Notes under the pieces: model-generated
Database searches by the model: none
Told to the model about the DNA's origin: nothing
The model's input: the letters and a program-made list of their open reading frames with translations, nothing else
Shown here: piece by piece, positions 47,040 through 59,745 of the stretch
Numbering within the stretch: the first letter of the stretch is position 1
How the letters are laid out: each line of letters opens with the position of its first letter
Assembly: GCA_000711775.1 (NCBI GenBank)
Contig: ARYC01017515.1
Span: 39,879-103,878 of the forward strand
Length of the DNA stretch: 64,000 nt
From: Oxytricha trifallax
Lineage: Eukaryota; Ciliophora; Spirotrichea; Sporadotrichida; Oxytrichidae
Direction of reading: 5' to 3'
Made by a program: the position numbers and the translations under genes

Positions 47040-47720
47040 GTTGAATTACCATTTACAATAAGGATTCATTTATATTACTTAATCCAACAAATAACAGAAT
47101 AATCTTAGGAATTATAGACCTGTAAAATTCTAAGATAACCTTATTATAATTAAAAGATTTAGGATAAGTCACTGAATTGAAAAAAAAGTCTATATATCCC
47201 TACAGATCCATGATGTTTCTTAATAATATTTCTAGGCATTGTAACTTTGCATTATCCATAAGTTAATATACGTTAAAAGATAAGATATATTTCAAAACTG
47301 TTAAAGAAATTAAGCAAGTGATAAGTTTAAATGTATCATTTTATTACCCATTACAAAAACATAAAAATAACACGATTAAATGTAGTATTCTTAAGAACAC
47401 TGAATTAAATTCATTCACGTTTATGCAGCTATACTGTTTATGTGAAGTAAAAATAATGCAGTTTGTAATATAAAAATTAAGATTATATGCATGCAACTAT
47501 CCTTGATTAAATCAATGAAATAGTGGACTTAATTCATATCTATGGCCCATGAAATGAATGAGTAAATAAAATTTTATATCAAGTGGTTCTTGCCATAGGT
47601 GAAAAGTTAAGAAACTATAGAAATAATCAATTATCTCGTGATTAACAATATAATGATAGAAAGCAAAGAATTACATTATAATATAGATGCTAAATATATT
47701 CCCTGCTTTTAACAATTCTA
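47040..47720 (+). pseudogene. ancient TBE transposase relic
   Basis: Aligns by eye with the TBE transposase DNA in the same order: the ATGTTTC...CAAG block (47210), CAAAACTGTTAAAGAAATTA (TBE: CAAGACTGTCAACAGAGTTA; 47290), the CATTTTATTACCC block (47336), the first-Asp region ATTCACGTTTATGCAGC (TBE: TTCATACATGCAGATG; 47415) and the region before the second Asp, GTTCTTGCCATAGGTGAAAA (47585). Many substitutions and indels; not functional. Confidence 0.55.
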
Positions 47721-48205
47721 AAGATTATACTTATTAGTACATATTTTCAGAGATTATTTTTAAAACTTAGTTCAAAAAGAATGATTATTTTAAGTTATAT
47801 CCTATTATTTAAATCAAATAATTAGTTATATTCTGTTAATAGCATTTTAAAATAAAGAAGAAATATATATAAATACATAAATTTCCTCTATTTGATTATA
47901 AATATATAGACTATTTTCTTTATTTAGCCTTTCATACACTATTTGCAAATATTCTAGCTTAAAATTCAGTGAAGATTTTATTTTCTTAATTAGTGATTTA
48001 AATAACTAAAAGGAAGACATTATAAAGTCAAATGATGTATGAAAACAAAAACATTTATAATAATATTTTATGTGATATAAGCAACTATAACTCTGACTCT
48101 TATCAAAGCTTAAACATCATGACTAGTATAATTCAGATATTCTAGTAGTTCATCCACTATCATGACATTTTCATCATGAGAGCAAGTGCTATAATTATCA
48201 TATTA
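47721..48205. other. AT-rich DNA, no gene seen
   Basis: No recognised feature. Confidence 0.4.
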
Positions 48206-48480
48206 ATCATATTTCTTTTTTCTTAAAAAGGCTGATCATCTATCCAAGTGATGTCTAAAAAGAGTATTTTGCTTACCCTTATATTGCAATGGTTAAAAGG
48301 CTTGTTTTTCTTCAATAATATGGTTTCTATGAATGGCGTATTAAGAGCTAAATAGGAAGAAAAGTCTCTACACCATTTCTTATTATTCTAGGCACTATCT
48401 AAGTATTTCTCATCTCTTTGGATCTTGTAGCAGGCTTGGAAAAGTGTTCTGTCGTTTTCATCGATTGTTTCTTGAGACAT
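48206..48480 (-). CDS. possible first MDS/exon of an unknown gene
   Basis: From ATG 48480: MSQETIDENDRTLFQACYKI, then RDEKYLDSAQNNKKWCRDFS and LALNTPFIETILLKKNKPF, well-varied residues with few reassigned stops. A short GTAAGC...TTTTAG (about 22 nt near 48260) could be an intron before DITWIDDQPF. AT-rich DNA begins on both sides, as expected for an isolated MDS. No family recognised. Confidence 0.45.
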
Positions 48481-49390
48481 CTTGGCTTGGAATATGGTTT
48501 TAAAGGCAATATTTATTCATTATTTTTATGTTTTCAGTCTAAAATATCGATTCAAGGCATTCATAATTTATAAATTAAAAATAGAAATTTAGTGAATTAA
48601 CATTTAAGTTAAAGTTACTATGCAAACAAAAATGCAAATGTCTAATAAAGCGTTTCATCATATTAATCCTGATTGATTTCAAAGTTCTTTAAAGTCCTTT
48701 CTTTTTACCACCTTGTGTAGTATCTGTCCAGCTATACCTGTGGTCTTACCAAGTGGGACCAATAAAATTAAAAAATTAAAAATCTATTCTTTTTTTACTT
48801 ACATATCTTCATTTTGAGTGAGTGGTCTATCTTCACCTACGTATGAACTATATGAATACTTTTTTTAATACTTTATGTTTTAAATATATTTATTAATTTT
48901 CTATTATAAATTATAATTTGTATGTTGACTTTTTAGATTTTCTGTATATCAATTGAAATTGGGGAAAACTAATTGCGGCCATAATGGAGCACCTCTAAAC
49001 ACAACAAACTCTATCTCACAAAAATAGAATGTTCAACTTAGAAAAATGATTTAGTAATTGATACTATGGAGCATTAATGTTTACAAAAATTCAAATGCCA
49101 AATAGCAAGTTCCTTTATAATTGCTCATTTTAGCTATTTTATACTATATGCTACTTTGCAAATTGATACTCTTGAAGCAATAGTAAGTAAATGTGCCAGG
49201 ATAGCAATATTTATTGTTTGTAATTGTTTCAAGTGTAAGGAAGAATTGCAATTTATAAACAAGAAATTGATTTAGTTTCTAATACTTATTATAATAATTC
49301 CTTAAATAATTAATAAAATTATTGAGCTTCACCAGGTGACCGCATATCCGTTGTAATACTCATACTTTTGTATTTCAAAGCATATTTATT
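48481..49390. other. AT-rich DNA with one small GC-richer patch
   Basis: The patch at about 48670-48770 contains ACCAAGTGGGACCAAT, similar to a motif in the 18.3-18.9 kb MITE-like element. No gene recognised. Confidence 0.3.
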
Positions 49391-49399
49391 TACAAATAT

Positions 49400-49920
49400 T
49401 TTTCCCAATAGGAGTAGGCTCAGATATCAAGAGGTGCTATGATTATTTATGTATTGGAAACATTAAATGCAAGTAATTCTATAATCACACTAACTCATTC
49501 TCTGAATTGATATTCACAATTTCAGCCAGAAAGAAGCTACCGAGTCATGCTCTTCTAAATCATATTTTATTGAGTATTTCTTGATATATGCTTATTCTGA
49601 TTGTCAGACTGGCCAAATAATCACAAATATGGTCGGTCTTGCAAGAAATAGTCACTTTTTAGTTGGACTATATAAATTTACTTAGATTTTTTTGTAGCTT
49701 TGCGATGTTTATACATGTGAAGGAATTACAATCAATTGAAACCATGACTATGCAAAACTATGTTAGATTATTGTACTGAAGCTTAATGTAGGGATTACTG
49801 CCATGTCATGATGGATGGTCACTTATTAGGGGTGGCTTGACAACTTCCTGTTTACTCTTATCAGACACTGAAATTGCTTGCCATTTATGCCTGCTAGAAC
49901 AAATTTAAGCTTGATTAAAT
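49400..49920 (+). other. possible MDS island
   Basis: GC-richer. A TGA-free frame on + reads GVGSDIKRCYDYLCIGNIKC then FTISARKKLPSHALLNHILL and KELQSIETMTMQNYVRLLY. No family recognised; strand uncertain. Confidence 0.25.
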
Positions 49921-50966
49921 ATGTTATAAGTTTTTAATACTAGCCATTAAAATTTGATAACTTCAATCACTAAGTACGAATTAAAAGCCCAATTTTAATT
50001 ATTTAGAAGTTACAAAATCTATACTTTTAATAATTTAATTTGAACTAAACTACAGCATCTACCTTATTGTAATTTAAATAATCTCTTACTCTTACTCTTA
50101 ATACGATAAGGATAACAGTAAACTAAATATTTTCATTTGAAAATATTTTCGTTAAAATAAATAGGATAGATTTTTTACCAAATCATTACAAAGTTTTCAA
50201 TGAGATCATTATAGAAAACATTGAATGTTTTAGTCTTCCCTCACAATACATCAGAAAAGGATAATCTTCAGATGTATTTACATTAGATAAATATTATACA
50301 ATAAAATTAATGAAAATGATAATAGCTCAAATTTACTTCATGCTAATTACAACGTAATATTGATAATTTAAAGACATGATATAAATAATGGTAATCTTAA
50401 AATAGGAAAAATATTATCTATTATCTCAAAGAACATTGCCTAATTATGTAAATCAATTAACATAAAGTTTCTTACAAACTTTATAAATTTATTAATTTAA
50501 GTTTGAACCTAAAATAAATATAAAACGTGTTAGAAAAAAGAAGATATATTTGATGTGATAAAACTACCAGGCAATTTTGAGGAATCTGAGGGAGATAAAA
50601 ATGTGGATACAAATAAAGAATAAAAATAGATTTCCCAATTAATAGCAATTTATTCAAGATTTTTTCAAATATTAATATATTACAAATGTTATTAAATGAT
50701 AATAAGTTTTAATGAATAGGAAAAATTATAATTTTAAGTATTATAAAAGATCATTTTTTGGAAAAGAGAAAATCAAATATTAGAATAATAATCAGACATT
50801 GCTTTTATTCAATGTGAGGTGTAGTATATTATATAAAAACTATGACGTTTTTAAAAGTTAAAATCATTTATATTTAGAGTTAAAATTTGTTAAATTTTAA
50901 GTCAAGAGATTTTGATAAAGAAATGTTTAAACTATTAATTTGTAATATAATTAACAATATTTTTGA
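49921..50966. other. AT-rich DNA, no gene seen
   Basis: Nothing recognised. Confidence 0.4.
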
Positions 50967-51411
50967 ACCGTCGGCAAATTTTTGATAAGTGCCGACGGTT
51001 GCTGCGTTTTTTATAATTATTGAGTATAATTAATATAATGACACAATTAATATAATTGCTTTTTTAACAGAATTATATAGATTAAGGATTACATAATCCT
51101 AATATATTTCTATAATTCTTTAGGTTCTATAACAATCTTAATAGACTATGTATTTAATTAGTAATTATATTTTAAAGAATAATATTCCAGACGATTATTA
51201 TCAAAAATTAACTTTATATCATTTTAACTATTCTTTCAAGATCAATATACTTCCGTATGGAATAGTAAAAACTATTAGGAATTTTGAATCCTTAATTTAG
51301 TTATTTATAATTTTGTTTTGGTAATAGTTTAGTTATTAAATCATAAAATCTTTTGCAAAATTTAAATTTTAGCAGCACCCGTCGTTACTTTTGTAAATCT
51401 GCCGACGATTG
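50967..51411. mobile_element. MITE-like element with GC-rich inverted ends
   Basis: Left end AACCGTCGGCAAATTTTTGA...TGCCGACGGTTGCTGCG; the right end, complemented, reads CAATCGTCGGCAGATTTACA...CGACGGGTGCTGCT. The two ends are inverted copies of about 42 bp. Each end is itself a small hairpin (CCGTCGGCA...TGCCGACGG). The interior is AT-rich without coding potential. Target duplication not evident. Confidence 0.55.
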
Positions 51412-51899
51412 AGAAAATGATCAAATAAAGTTAGTTAAATAAACAATATGCTTATAAAGAATGAAGAGTATATTATTAGAGTTTTAACTTATATCAGATT
51501 TAATTCAAAATTATTATAATTTTTACAATCGTCTTGGACTTTATATATTCATCTTATATTGATTAATCAAAATATTTTTATTTAATAAACTCATCTTTTA
51601 AGATTAGTACGAAAAAGATTTATAAAACCCCATTGATTGATGTTTAAATGGTGACAGAAGGTAGCATTCAATCTTTAATAATACAATAAAAAGCACAATT
51701 GTTGATAAATGTTTATTATAATATGATTAAGTTTAACACGAACTAAAACAATTAACAGTAAAAATAGAAACTTTCAATCAAACAGAAACTAATTAAACCT
51801 GTTATATCAATGAACAATATTGAATAAGAACATAAGCCTCACAACTATAAATGACGACCTCCCTTAGACAGCAATCTAATTCAGGATGATAAGAAATGC

Positions 51900-52650
51900 A
51901 TGATTAGTACTAAATGCTTCCAGTAGTGACAGCACTGAGCCAGAACTACCAGAGGAGAGCCCACCAGGCATGGAAACAGGGAAGATCAGAGTGGGGACTT
52001 ATACGTATGTATCTTCGATTATCACATCATTACAAGCACCTACATAGCATGACCACCATAGAGCATCAGTGTCTTTGTAAGGCCAACGACAAAGTGACTA
52101 TCTCTTGCAAGACCATCAATAGTTGTGACTCTTTGGGCTGCGTAAAGGTTAGTGTTAGCGAATGCCAAAAAGTCCTTGGAGCATTGGGAGTTAGAATAGC
52201 ATTATGTTGCAACCCCTTTTTGCATAGACTGTTGGTAAAGACGTCAATTCTGAAAGAGTAGAAGTGATAGAGAGACTTGCATTCACTGCTCCTTTGATGG
52301 GGTTCATTCTAACGGTTACTTGCAATTAGATACACATTCATACTTTGGGACTCTGGAGATTAAAGCAACACGCGAATGGTTCAGAGATGTTTAAAAGCAA
52401 AGAAGCTAGCGTGTCTTCTCAGCAATAGAGTGTGTAGAAGCAACTATTGGTTGAGCCTCCCTGGTAATCTTTAAGCCCTCTTTCTAATACCTTTAGTCAG
52501 GATGGGAATCCCCCAAGGTCATACTACTAAACACATGTGGGAAAGAGAACTGGCCTGTAGAGGTATGGAGAAGCAGTCAAAAATGCATTCACATATATTG
52601 TCTGGGAGATCATCATCATTGTTATGATAACCAAGGAAATGTGCTACAAA
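51900..52650 (+). other. GC-rich island, probable MDSs with Cys-rich frame
   Basis: Sharply GC-richer than its surroundings. Frame 1 (51914-52267) begins MLPVVTALSQNYQRRAHQAW and has a Cys cluster CLCKAND...SCKTINSCDSLGC. Frame 2 (about 52270-52440) reads ETCIHCSFDGVHSNGYLQLD and FGTLEIKATREWFRDVQ. Frame 3 (about 52450-52650) reads SLVIFKPSFQYLQSGWESPK and CIHIYCLGDHHHCYDNQGN. Three consecutive open frames fit either frameshifts or adjacent MDSs needing rearrangement. No family recognised. Confidence 0.4.
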
Positions 52651-52663
52651 GATCACTCAATGA

Positions 52664-53215
52664 GTAAAATATGTTTTGATTTTCAAAAATTATTTAATAA
52701 TCAATTATTTATACATGCTATTTTATTGTTAATTTTATTTAAATATATTAAAATGGCACGTATCTCAAAATCAATGAAATTTTCGAGATACGTGCCAAAT
52801 AAATCAATTAAATTACTCATATTTGTATTTAGTCAATACTAATGCAGTTCAATTTATAATAATTGAAAGTTCGCATATAATTAAATCTTAAAATACCTCA
52901 AAATAATAGCTCAATTTAAAATAATAACTAGTTTATCTTTAAATTTCATTGCTTGATTAATGTTTGATTTTTTAATAAATAAATATCTTAATTACAAAAT
53001 AAAGTAAACTTTCGATTCTTATAAATTGAACTTCATTAATATTGACTAAATACAAATATGAGTAATTTGATTGATTTATTTGGCACGTATCTCGAAATTT
53101 CATTGATTTTGAGATACGTGCCATTTTAATATATTTAAATAAAATTAATAATAATATAGCATGTATAAATAATTGATTATTAAATAATTTTTGGAAATTC
53201 AAACATATTTTACTT
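52664..53215. repeat. long inverted repeat, arms about 200 bp, with nested palindrome
   Basis: Left arm about 52664-52870 is the complement of about 53005-53215; outer ends are GTAAAATATG and CATATTTTAC. Each arm holds a smaller palindrome GGCACGTATCTC...GAGATACGTGCC. The two same-sequence ORFs found on opposite strands here are products of this symmetry, not genes. Probably a foldback MITE. Confidence 0.7.
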
Positions 53216-53992
53216 AATCAGCTAAAATTTGAAGAATCGCCAAATTGTAATAATGAAATACACAAAAATACTTTTATACATTTTTAAACTATATCTAAAA
53301 TTGATTTTTAAAGCGAAAAAATAAAATCAAAAATTTTTCGCTTTGGGAAATTAGATTTAATAACTAGAAATTATATTATTATCAAGCATAACTTAAAGTG
53401 ATGTTTGAATAACTACTGATGAATCAACAGAAAAATAAAAACTAAAAATGTTTTCAACAAACAAGATTTCATTTTTCAATTATTTGTAACCAGGAATTAT
53501 AAGATCCAATAGAATAATATAAATAGCAAAAATTTTTAAATATCCGCAATTTTTATTGGAAGAAAATTGTAATATACATGTAATGATATATATATATATA
53601 TATATATATATAACTAAAAACCTTGCAACTTCTTTAATAATTCTGATCTCTATTTAATTATTAAAAATATTTTTTTGGTTATATATCACTTAATTTAAAA
53701 ATATAAACAGATTTATAATAATACTTATTTATAAATGAGAGTTCCTAAAGCGAGATAAATCTATAAAAAATTTCTCACTTTGGAAAGTCAAATATTATTA
53801 TATTTAAATATATATTGCAGGCATAATTTTAGATTTCTAAAATATAACCTGGCGAATATTCAAATTTTAGCTCAATGTCATAAGGTGGTTACCAAAATAA
53901 AGATCTTCGATTATCTTGCGAATTGTCCAAGTTGGAGATTCCATCTCCGTAAATAAAGATGGAGAATCGCATGGTTCCATTAGCAGCCCCCC
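53216..53992. other. AT-rich DNA with a (TA)n tract, then a GC-richer flank
   Basis: A TA microsatellite lies at about 53589-53611. From 53880 the sequence is GC-richer and includes the small inverted repeat GGAGATTCCATCTCC; this is the host DNA the old TBE entered and it resumes at 62639. Confidence 0.4.
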
Positions 53993-53995
53993 ATT
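53993..53995. repeat. target duplication ATT of the old TBE, left
   Basis: Matches ATT 62636-62638. Confidence 0.65.
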
Positions 53996-54075
53996 AAAAA
54001 CCCCTTAACCTCTTAATGAGGTTTATAAGTGCTTTGATTTGTAGGGAATTTTTTAGGATTGGTATTATTAATTAA

Positions 54076-55146
54076 ATGCGAGACAAAAATAACAAGCTTT
54101 TGGGGTATATTTATGATGAAGAGTATAAAGATTTAGTGTTTAAACTGCGTTATGGATGTGATATATACAATGATTGAGTAAAACCAGTACTCAATTATAA
54201 GTCAATTGCACTGTTCTTAAAGCGAAGTCCATCAACTGTACTCTCCCACTGACTTATAGCCACTATAACTTTAGAAATAATAGCTGAATTCTAAGCCTTA
54301 GTGGAAGTCAACATTTCAATAGAAGCATATTGACTATCTTATTAATGAAAAACTTTGAAGTATTGGGCTCACTTCTCTCTCGACCACTGAGCTGCCACGC
54401 TTCACCTTAAGTTCCCTGAGTTGAAGATCTCTGCATAGTCTGTTGCTGACATTTATAAACGAAATTTTATCTCTCAGAAAGGTGTGAATCGCAACAAAAG
54501 AGTGATTGATTTCATACTGCCATTTTACAACAACAATTTGAATTAATATATAATTAAATGGAGAGAGCTTAATAGAATAATATAAAGTATATACCTGTTG
54601 ACGCGGCTGTGTTTACATTCTACGCTTTCATCTAGAAGTCTTGGTATAAAAGGCAAAATAATATAGAAGTATATGACTAAAAAGTCAATGTATAAACTAT
54701 GGCAATTCTCGGAGGTATTAGCGAGGATGCTGGTTTAGAAACTTATCTTATTCATCCTCGCTCTATTAAGACAGAGCAGTATATAAAGTTCTTAGAGCAG
54801 CTGAGAGAGAAGTACCCTGAATAAGAGATTATACTATTCGTTGATAATCTTTCTGTTCATAAGACTAAAGAAACAAGGAAGAGTTATGAACAACTTAGAA
54901 TAACACCAGTGTTCAACGTACCTTACAGTCCATAGTTTAATGGAATCGAGTTCTACTGGGGTATATTAAAAGGTCATTACAAGAAACTGCTGCTATACCA
55001 CTTGATGCATGACCTACGACCTACCTATCGATATAGTAGACTTTATTACAAGTTCAGCTAAGAGAGTTGATAATTAGTTGGCATAAAAGTGTGCAAAAGA
55101 AGGGAGAATGAATGTATATAAATAAGTTTTGTAGTTAAGTTAATGA
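54076..55146 (+). pseudogene. TBE transposase of the old TBE
   Basis: ATG 54076 (MRDKNNKLLGYIYDEEYKDL), TGA 55144-55146. Keeps the second Asp and Glu blocks: LFVDNLSVHKTKETRKSYEQ then TPVFNVPYSPQFNGIEFYWG, giving D to E spacing of 34. The first-Asp block is decayed (VDAAVFTFYAF: the DE pair reads DA). Frame changes near 54240 and 54560. Confidence 0.8.
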
Positions 55147-55149
55147 ATA

Positions 55150-55929
55150 TATAAGCCACATTTAAAATTCTTTAGAGGGAGCTGGCTTCTCTTTCTTTTC
55201 TTCTACTTCTTGCTTCCCTCCTCCTAAGTTTCTTCTCTTGCTGCCAGCTCTTGCATCTATGTTCATTGACTCTGGAGGCTAAATATTTGAATAAAGTCTC
55301 TTGCTAACTTCATAGTTTGTCTGGGACTTTCGCTCTCTTTGAACCTTGCTCTATTCCTTCATCAAGAAGATGTAAGTACCAAGTTTTATAAAGAGTTAAG
55401 CTACTAATCTTACTTGAAATATAAGGGTGGTTCTGCAGCTCTGATAGCCAGCTCTCACTTATCTTGATCCCTTGTTTGTCTTTATCTTCTGTAGGGATGC
55501 TTTACCTTTTCTTATGAGATTCTTTAATAATTTCTTTCAAATAGTCACCTTTGATTGTTGCAAGTATGCCAAAGAAATAGTTTCTTTCAGGTAGTTTATT
55601 TGACAACTGCTTCTAAGCAGGCAGGTACTTCGAAACCTCTGGGTCGTTCACAGCATCATCATATAAGTTAGTCACTCAAATTTCAGGGTTGTTTGGAATC
55701 TTAGCAAACTTTTCATCTTAAGTTTTCAATGCTTTCTTTTCTTCGCAGAGTATCTCTCTTAGAAATGAAATTTTACTACCCTCCATCGATGGCAGGAACA
55801 AACCAACAACATAATAAAGATTAGTTACAATGAGTTCATTAACTTGCTGCACCAGGTCGCGCCATTCTTCTAAATCTTTGAATAAATTCTTGTGCCAGCA
55901 CTTTGCATTGCATCATTCATTGACTCCAT
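55150..55929 (-). pseudogene. 22-kDa ORF of the old TBE
   Basis: Start near ATG 55929. Recognisable by GSKISFLREILCEEKKAL and the following PNNP block, and by the Lys/Arg-rich tail near 55160-55360. Several frame breaks; the 3' end is approximate. Confidence 0.65.
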
Positions 55930-56368
55930 CTTTTTTACATATCTAAGATATAATATTCATATTTAATATATTGATTTCAATTATAAATCTCTGTAAAACT
56001 TACTATTAAATATGGTCATCCTTTAAGAGACCAACCTCTAATTAGTATAGGGAGAAGGTTTTGATAATTGGTTTCAAACTTGAGAGATTGATATCAGTTT
56101 CTACTGTTATAGTTCCATATTTTTAAATTTAAATTGGTACGTACTTAATTAGGAGCACCTCCTAAATTGGTACTTGCTATAATCAACTTATTATTGAAAG
56201 TAAAAATGGTTAATTTCTAACCTATATTTAGAGCTGGATCGTCTCTTAGCACTCATATATCTTCTATAATACTCTTAAAACTTCCCTTGAAATTTGTAGC
56301 CTTGGAAAGCTCTCATATAAGCTCTCAGTTATAGAGGCAGTTTTATAATTTTAAATTCAAATTTAAAT

Positions 56369-57587
56369 ATGAGCGCTAACATTTTAAGAAAAACAACAGC
56401 TCTTCCATCAAACTAAACGAGACTTACCTTTGGCAGCAATAAAAAGTGTGATAGCTGCGAGATGAACTCTCATAAAGAACTACCAGAGCTATCACTTGAG
56501 GTCTCTGTTATTAAAATAGAAATTAATAATAGAAAATAAATGGCAAAAAAGTGTGTGGGAGACAGAGAGGAGGTGAAAGGTATTAATAAAATTCCTATAC
56601 AAACTGAAGAAATAAAAGTATACTTTTGTGTGTGAAGTGTGCGATAGACTTCGCTCATAAATCTAGTTGATATATTCATTCATATGAAAAATCATAGAGG
56701 AGCCAAGCCAACTGTATACTTAAAGCACGATAAAATCGACAGAAAGTATGATTGCTTTGAGTGCGTTAATTAGTATGTTCATTCAAGAGATTTAAGGAAG
56801 AACCTTTTAAAATCTCACAAAAAAGATTTAGAAATTGAAAAGAATGAAGATGAAATGAAGCTGCTAAACAAAAGAAAAGCAAGACAATCTTCGAAAGTGG
56901 CAGAGCTCGAACAAGATAGTAAGTTATAATATGTGAGGAAATCACGCAACCTACTAGCCTCTGAAATTACAAAGATTATGATTAAAATTCAATATAAAAA
57001 GATTAATTTTCCTGTTCTTGCCTAAATTGACCTAGATACTTCACTTTAAAGCTACCTTATATTTGAAGAATCCTTTGATAAGAAAGTTATCAATGATCAT
57101 CAATACGCATACAAGGTGTATCCGTTCAACTATCTCTTAAGTGATGATAAATATTAAATGGAGTTTACAAATGAGTATCAAGTACTCACTCAAGCAAAGT
57201 TTAAAAAGTGTAGATACTTATTCAACCTGGATGCTCTTCTCCTTGCCAAGGATCAGATTGCTTTCAGACTCCCACTCTATGAAATGACCCGAAGAGATTT
57301 TATAACAGATCAATAGTATCATAAGTAAATAAGAGTAATAGCAACTCAGACTATACAAGGTATTAAAGAGCTTCATAAGTTAGGGTTTGTTCAGAGAGAT
57401 TTAAAATCAGAAAATATAAGGATAAACTTTTCCCAGTAAGAGTGTCAATAATCGATTTCAACAGAGCCTAAAGAGTTGAAGTATCAAAGCTTGGAACTGT
57501 AATGGGAACACAAGGGTACTATCCAGAAAGAGAAGACTGGAGAGATGGTGACTTTTAGTGGGATGTGTGGGCTTTAGCAGCAATAAT
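56369..57587 (+). pseudogene. zinc-finger/kinase protein of the old TBE, 5' part
   Basis: ATG 56369 (MSANILRKTTALPSNQTRL). Finger residues are partly lost. The kinase part has AYKVYPFNYLLSDDKYQ, ELHKLGFVQRDLKSENI and IIDFNRA, so the catalytic-loop His is Gln and KPEN is KSEN. The frame ends at WALAAII where the young TBE inserted; it resumes at 61705. Confidence 0.75.
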
Positions 57588-57731
57588 AATCAAATTACTC
57601 CATAACCCCTTAGTGAGGTTTATAAGTGCTTTGATTTGTAGGGTATAGTTGGGGTCTTATTGGGGTTAGTAGAGAAAACGCAAGTTTTATGTGAATTTAA
57701 TGAATATTTAATGAGTATTAATGTGCTTAAT

Positions 57732-59180
57732 TCAAACAAATTTTATCTGCTTATCTTTGTGGTATCTCTTGAACTTAGCTCTCTTTAATGTTTCAAGTAT
57801 ATCTTCTAATGATGATCTTGGATATGCTGTAGCTCTTACTATGATCATCTCAACCATTTTCTTAATCTAATTGCATACATCTTCTTGCTTTATATGTTTA
57901 ACAGCCATGCTTATTGATTACTTTTCTTGCTTTGTTCCGAAGTACGACATACTTTCCATATCGCACTCTAAAATAATTGCTGCTACCGCCCAGACATCTC
58001 ACTAAACAGAGCCATTAGTCCACTTCTCTCTTATTGGGAAGTACCCAGGTGTGCATAGCACTTTAGCTAAAGTCACTATTTCTTACCTTATTGCTCTATT
58101 GAAATCAATGACTACTATTTCTAAAGGACAGAGATTTAGCATTACATTTTCTGGCTTCAAATCTCTATGAACATACCCTAGATCATGCAGCTCTTTCACA
58201 CCCTTGGTCATTTCCGTGAGTATCTCATTCAAGTCATCTGGGTATCTATTATGGTAGAGATAATCTCTTAGAGTCATTTCAAATTTCTTAAGTCGTAGTG
58301 CAATAAAACCATGTCCAAGAATAACTCCATCGAGTTTAAGCAAGTTCTTGCATTACCTTTTATGAGCCTCTCTTAGTATTATGTATTCATTGGCAAACTC
58401 ATTTTGATACTGCTCGTTCCTAATAAGATATTTGAAAGGATATACTTTATAAGCATACTCATCAACTACTATGAGTTTTGCCTTGTTAGGCACATCAATA
58501 TGTAAATAGTTGTCAATGCAAAAACTGAGATCTACTGCATTTAATGCAGGTATATACATAGCTCTCTCTTACAAGCATGCTATATATAATTCATTAGCTG
58601 GTTGGTTCATTGACTCAAAACGTTTCTGCTTCTTAAGTCTCTCTTCCTGCTCTCTTTAAGACTCTATAGTATTGGACTTTCTCTTGGCTGGTATAAGTTT
58701 TTATGTTTCTTTATCTTGCATTAAAAACTCACTTAAATGATGTTTTTGCATGTGTCTTTTAACTTTAGCTGAGTGAGTGTAAGACTTCATGCAAGTCGTG
58801 CACTAATACCTGCCATCGACCTTTTCGTGCTTAAAATATATCTTAGCTCTCCCAGAGTGCATCTCTTTGATGTGCCTCTTCAAGCTCGAATCAGTTGAGA
58901 AGAAATTTTAGCATTCATCACATTAGAATTCTTTAATCTTTTCTAGTGGGAGATGTTCTTTTAACTCCTCAACATCTTCGATTAGCGTTTAAATACTTAT
59001 CTCTGCTCTCTGCTTCCTGATATTTATTTCTAGAACAAACACCTCTGATTCAAACTCAAGAGCTTTAAGCTCTGGCTCCTTTTCAATGTATATGATCTCT
59101 TGCTTCTTAGTTTATCCAAAGTTTAGCTAAGATTATCCACTGCCAAGAGAGACTGCTTTGCGATTTAAGTTAGCCGCCAT
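57732..59180 (-). CDS. TBE 57-kDa zinc-finger/kinase protein, apparently intact
   Basis: ATG 59180 to TGA 57732-57734: 1449 bp, 482 residues, with no frame break that I can see. Two C2H2 fingers (about residues 90-150), a Lys/Glu-rich linker (QREQEERLKKQKRFESMNQ), then the kinase-like domain with VHRDLKPENVML and DFN in place of DFG, then GYFPIREKW and WAVAAIILECDM. The fingers suggest DNA binding and the kinase fold suggests phosphorylation; neither has a known target. It diverges from the 22-kDa ORF across the GGTACC region. Retention of the frame suggests recent insertion or selection. Confidence 0.85.
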
Positions 59181-59745
59181 GTTTAAATTCAAATTTAAAT
59201 TTCTATTATAAAGCTCTAATAACCTCTCTAGTTATAGTAACTTTGTATAGGAGTTGGTACTGCAACAACAATGGGTGATTCTTAGGCGTTAGACATCATA
59301 TTTATACTAAGTTTATAACTATAAATTTTCTAAATTCATGCTTAATATTTTTAACTTTGGTACCAACTTAGAAAAAATTCAGGTTGGTACTGGTACCAAT
59401 TAGGTTTTGAACCATTTTGGAACTTTTCCATTAAAACCTCATTAGTTTAAAACTAGGTACTAATTAAGTTTTGGTACTATTAAATTGGTACCAATTAAAA
59501 TTAAACGAATTTAGTACCAGTACTAATTAAATTTAAACAAATTTAGTACTAATTTAATGGAACTAAATTGATAAAAATGGAGCTCCATCTCTGCAGTTTG
59601 TTACAGCTTCTGCAAACTTTCTCCACGTATCTTGCAGGGTTGACCTCCTATAAGATGCCCATATTTAATAGTAAGATTTTAAACAATAGGATCCAGAAGT
59701 CTATAAGTTATAATTTGAAATTCATTAATAGGAAGAGGAACAAAG

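Noticed and set aside
50967-51003. GC-rich hairpin as a transcription terminator
   Set aside because: No adjacent gene, and an inverted partner 400 bp away shows it is one end of a MITE-like element.
52624-53202. Two ORFs on opposite strands with the same protein
   Set aside because: They are the two arms of one inverted repeat; sequence is AT-rich and starts fall at repeat ends.
53585-53615. TA microsatellite as an origin or regulatory site
   Set aside because: Simple repeats are frequent in this AT-rich DNA (also near 27640 and 29020) and nothing ties them to a function.
56470-56679. 69-residue minus ORF with hydrophobic segment
   Set aside because: Antisense shadow of the old TBE zinc-finger/kinase gene.
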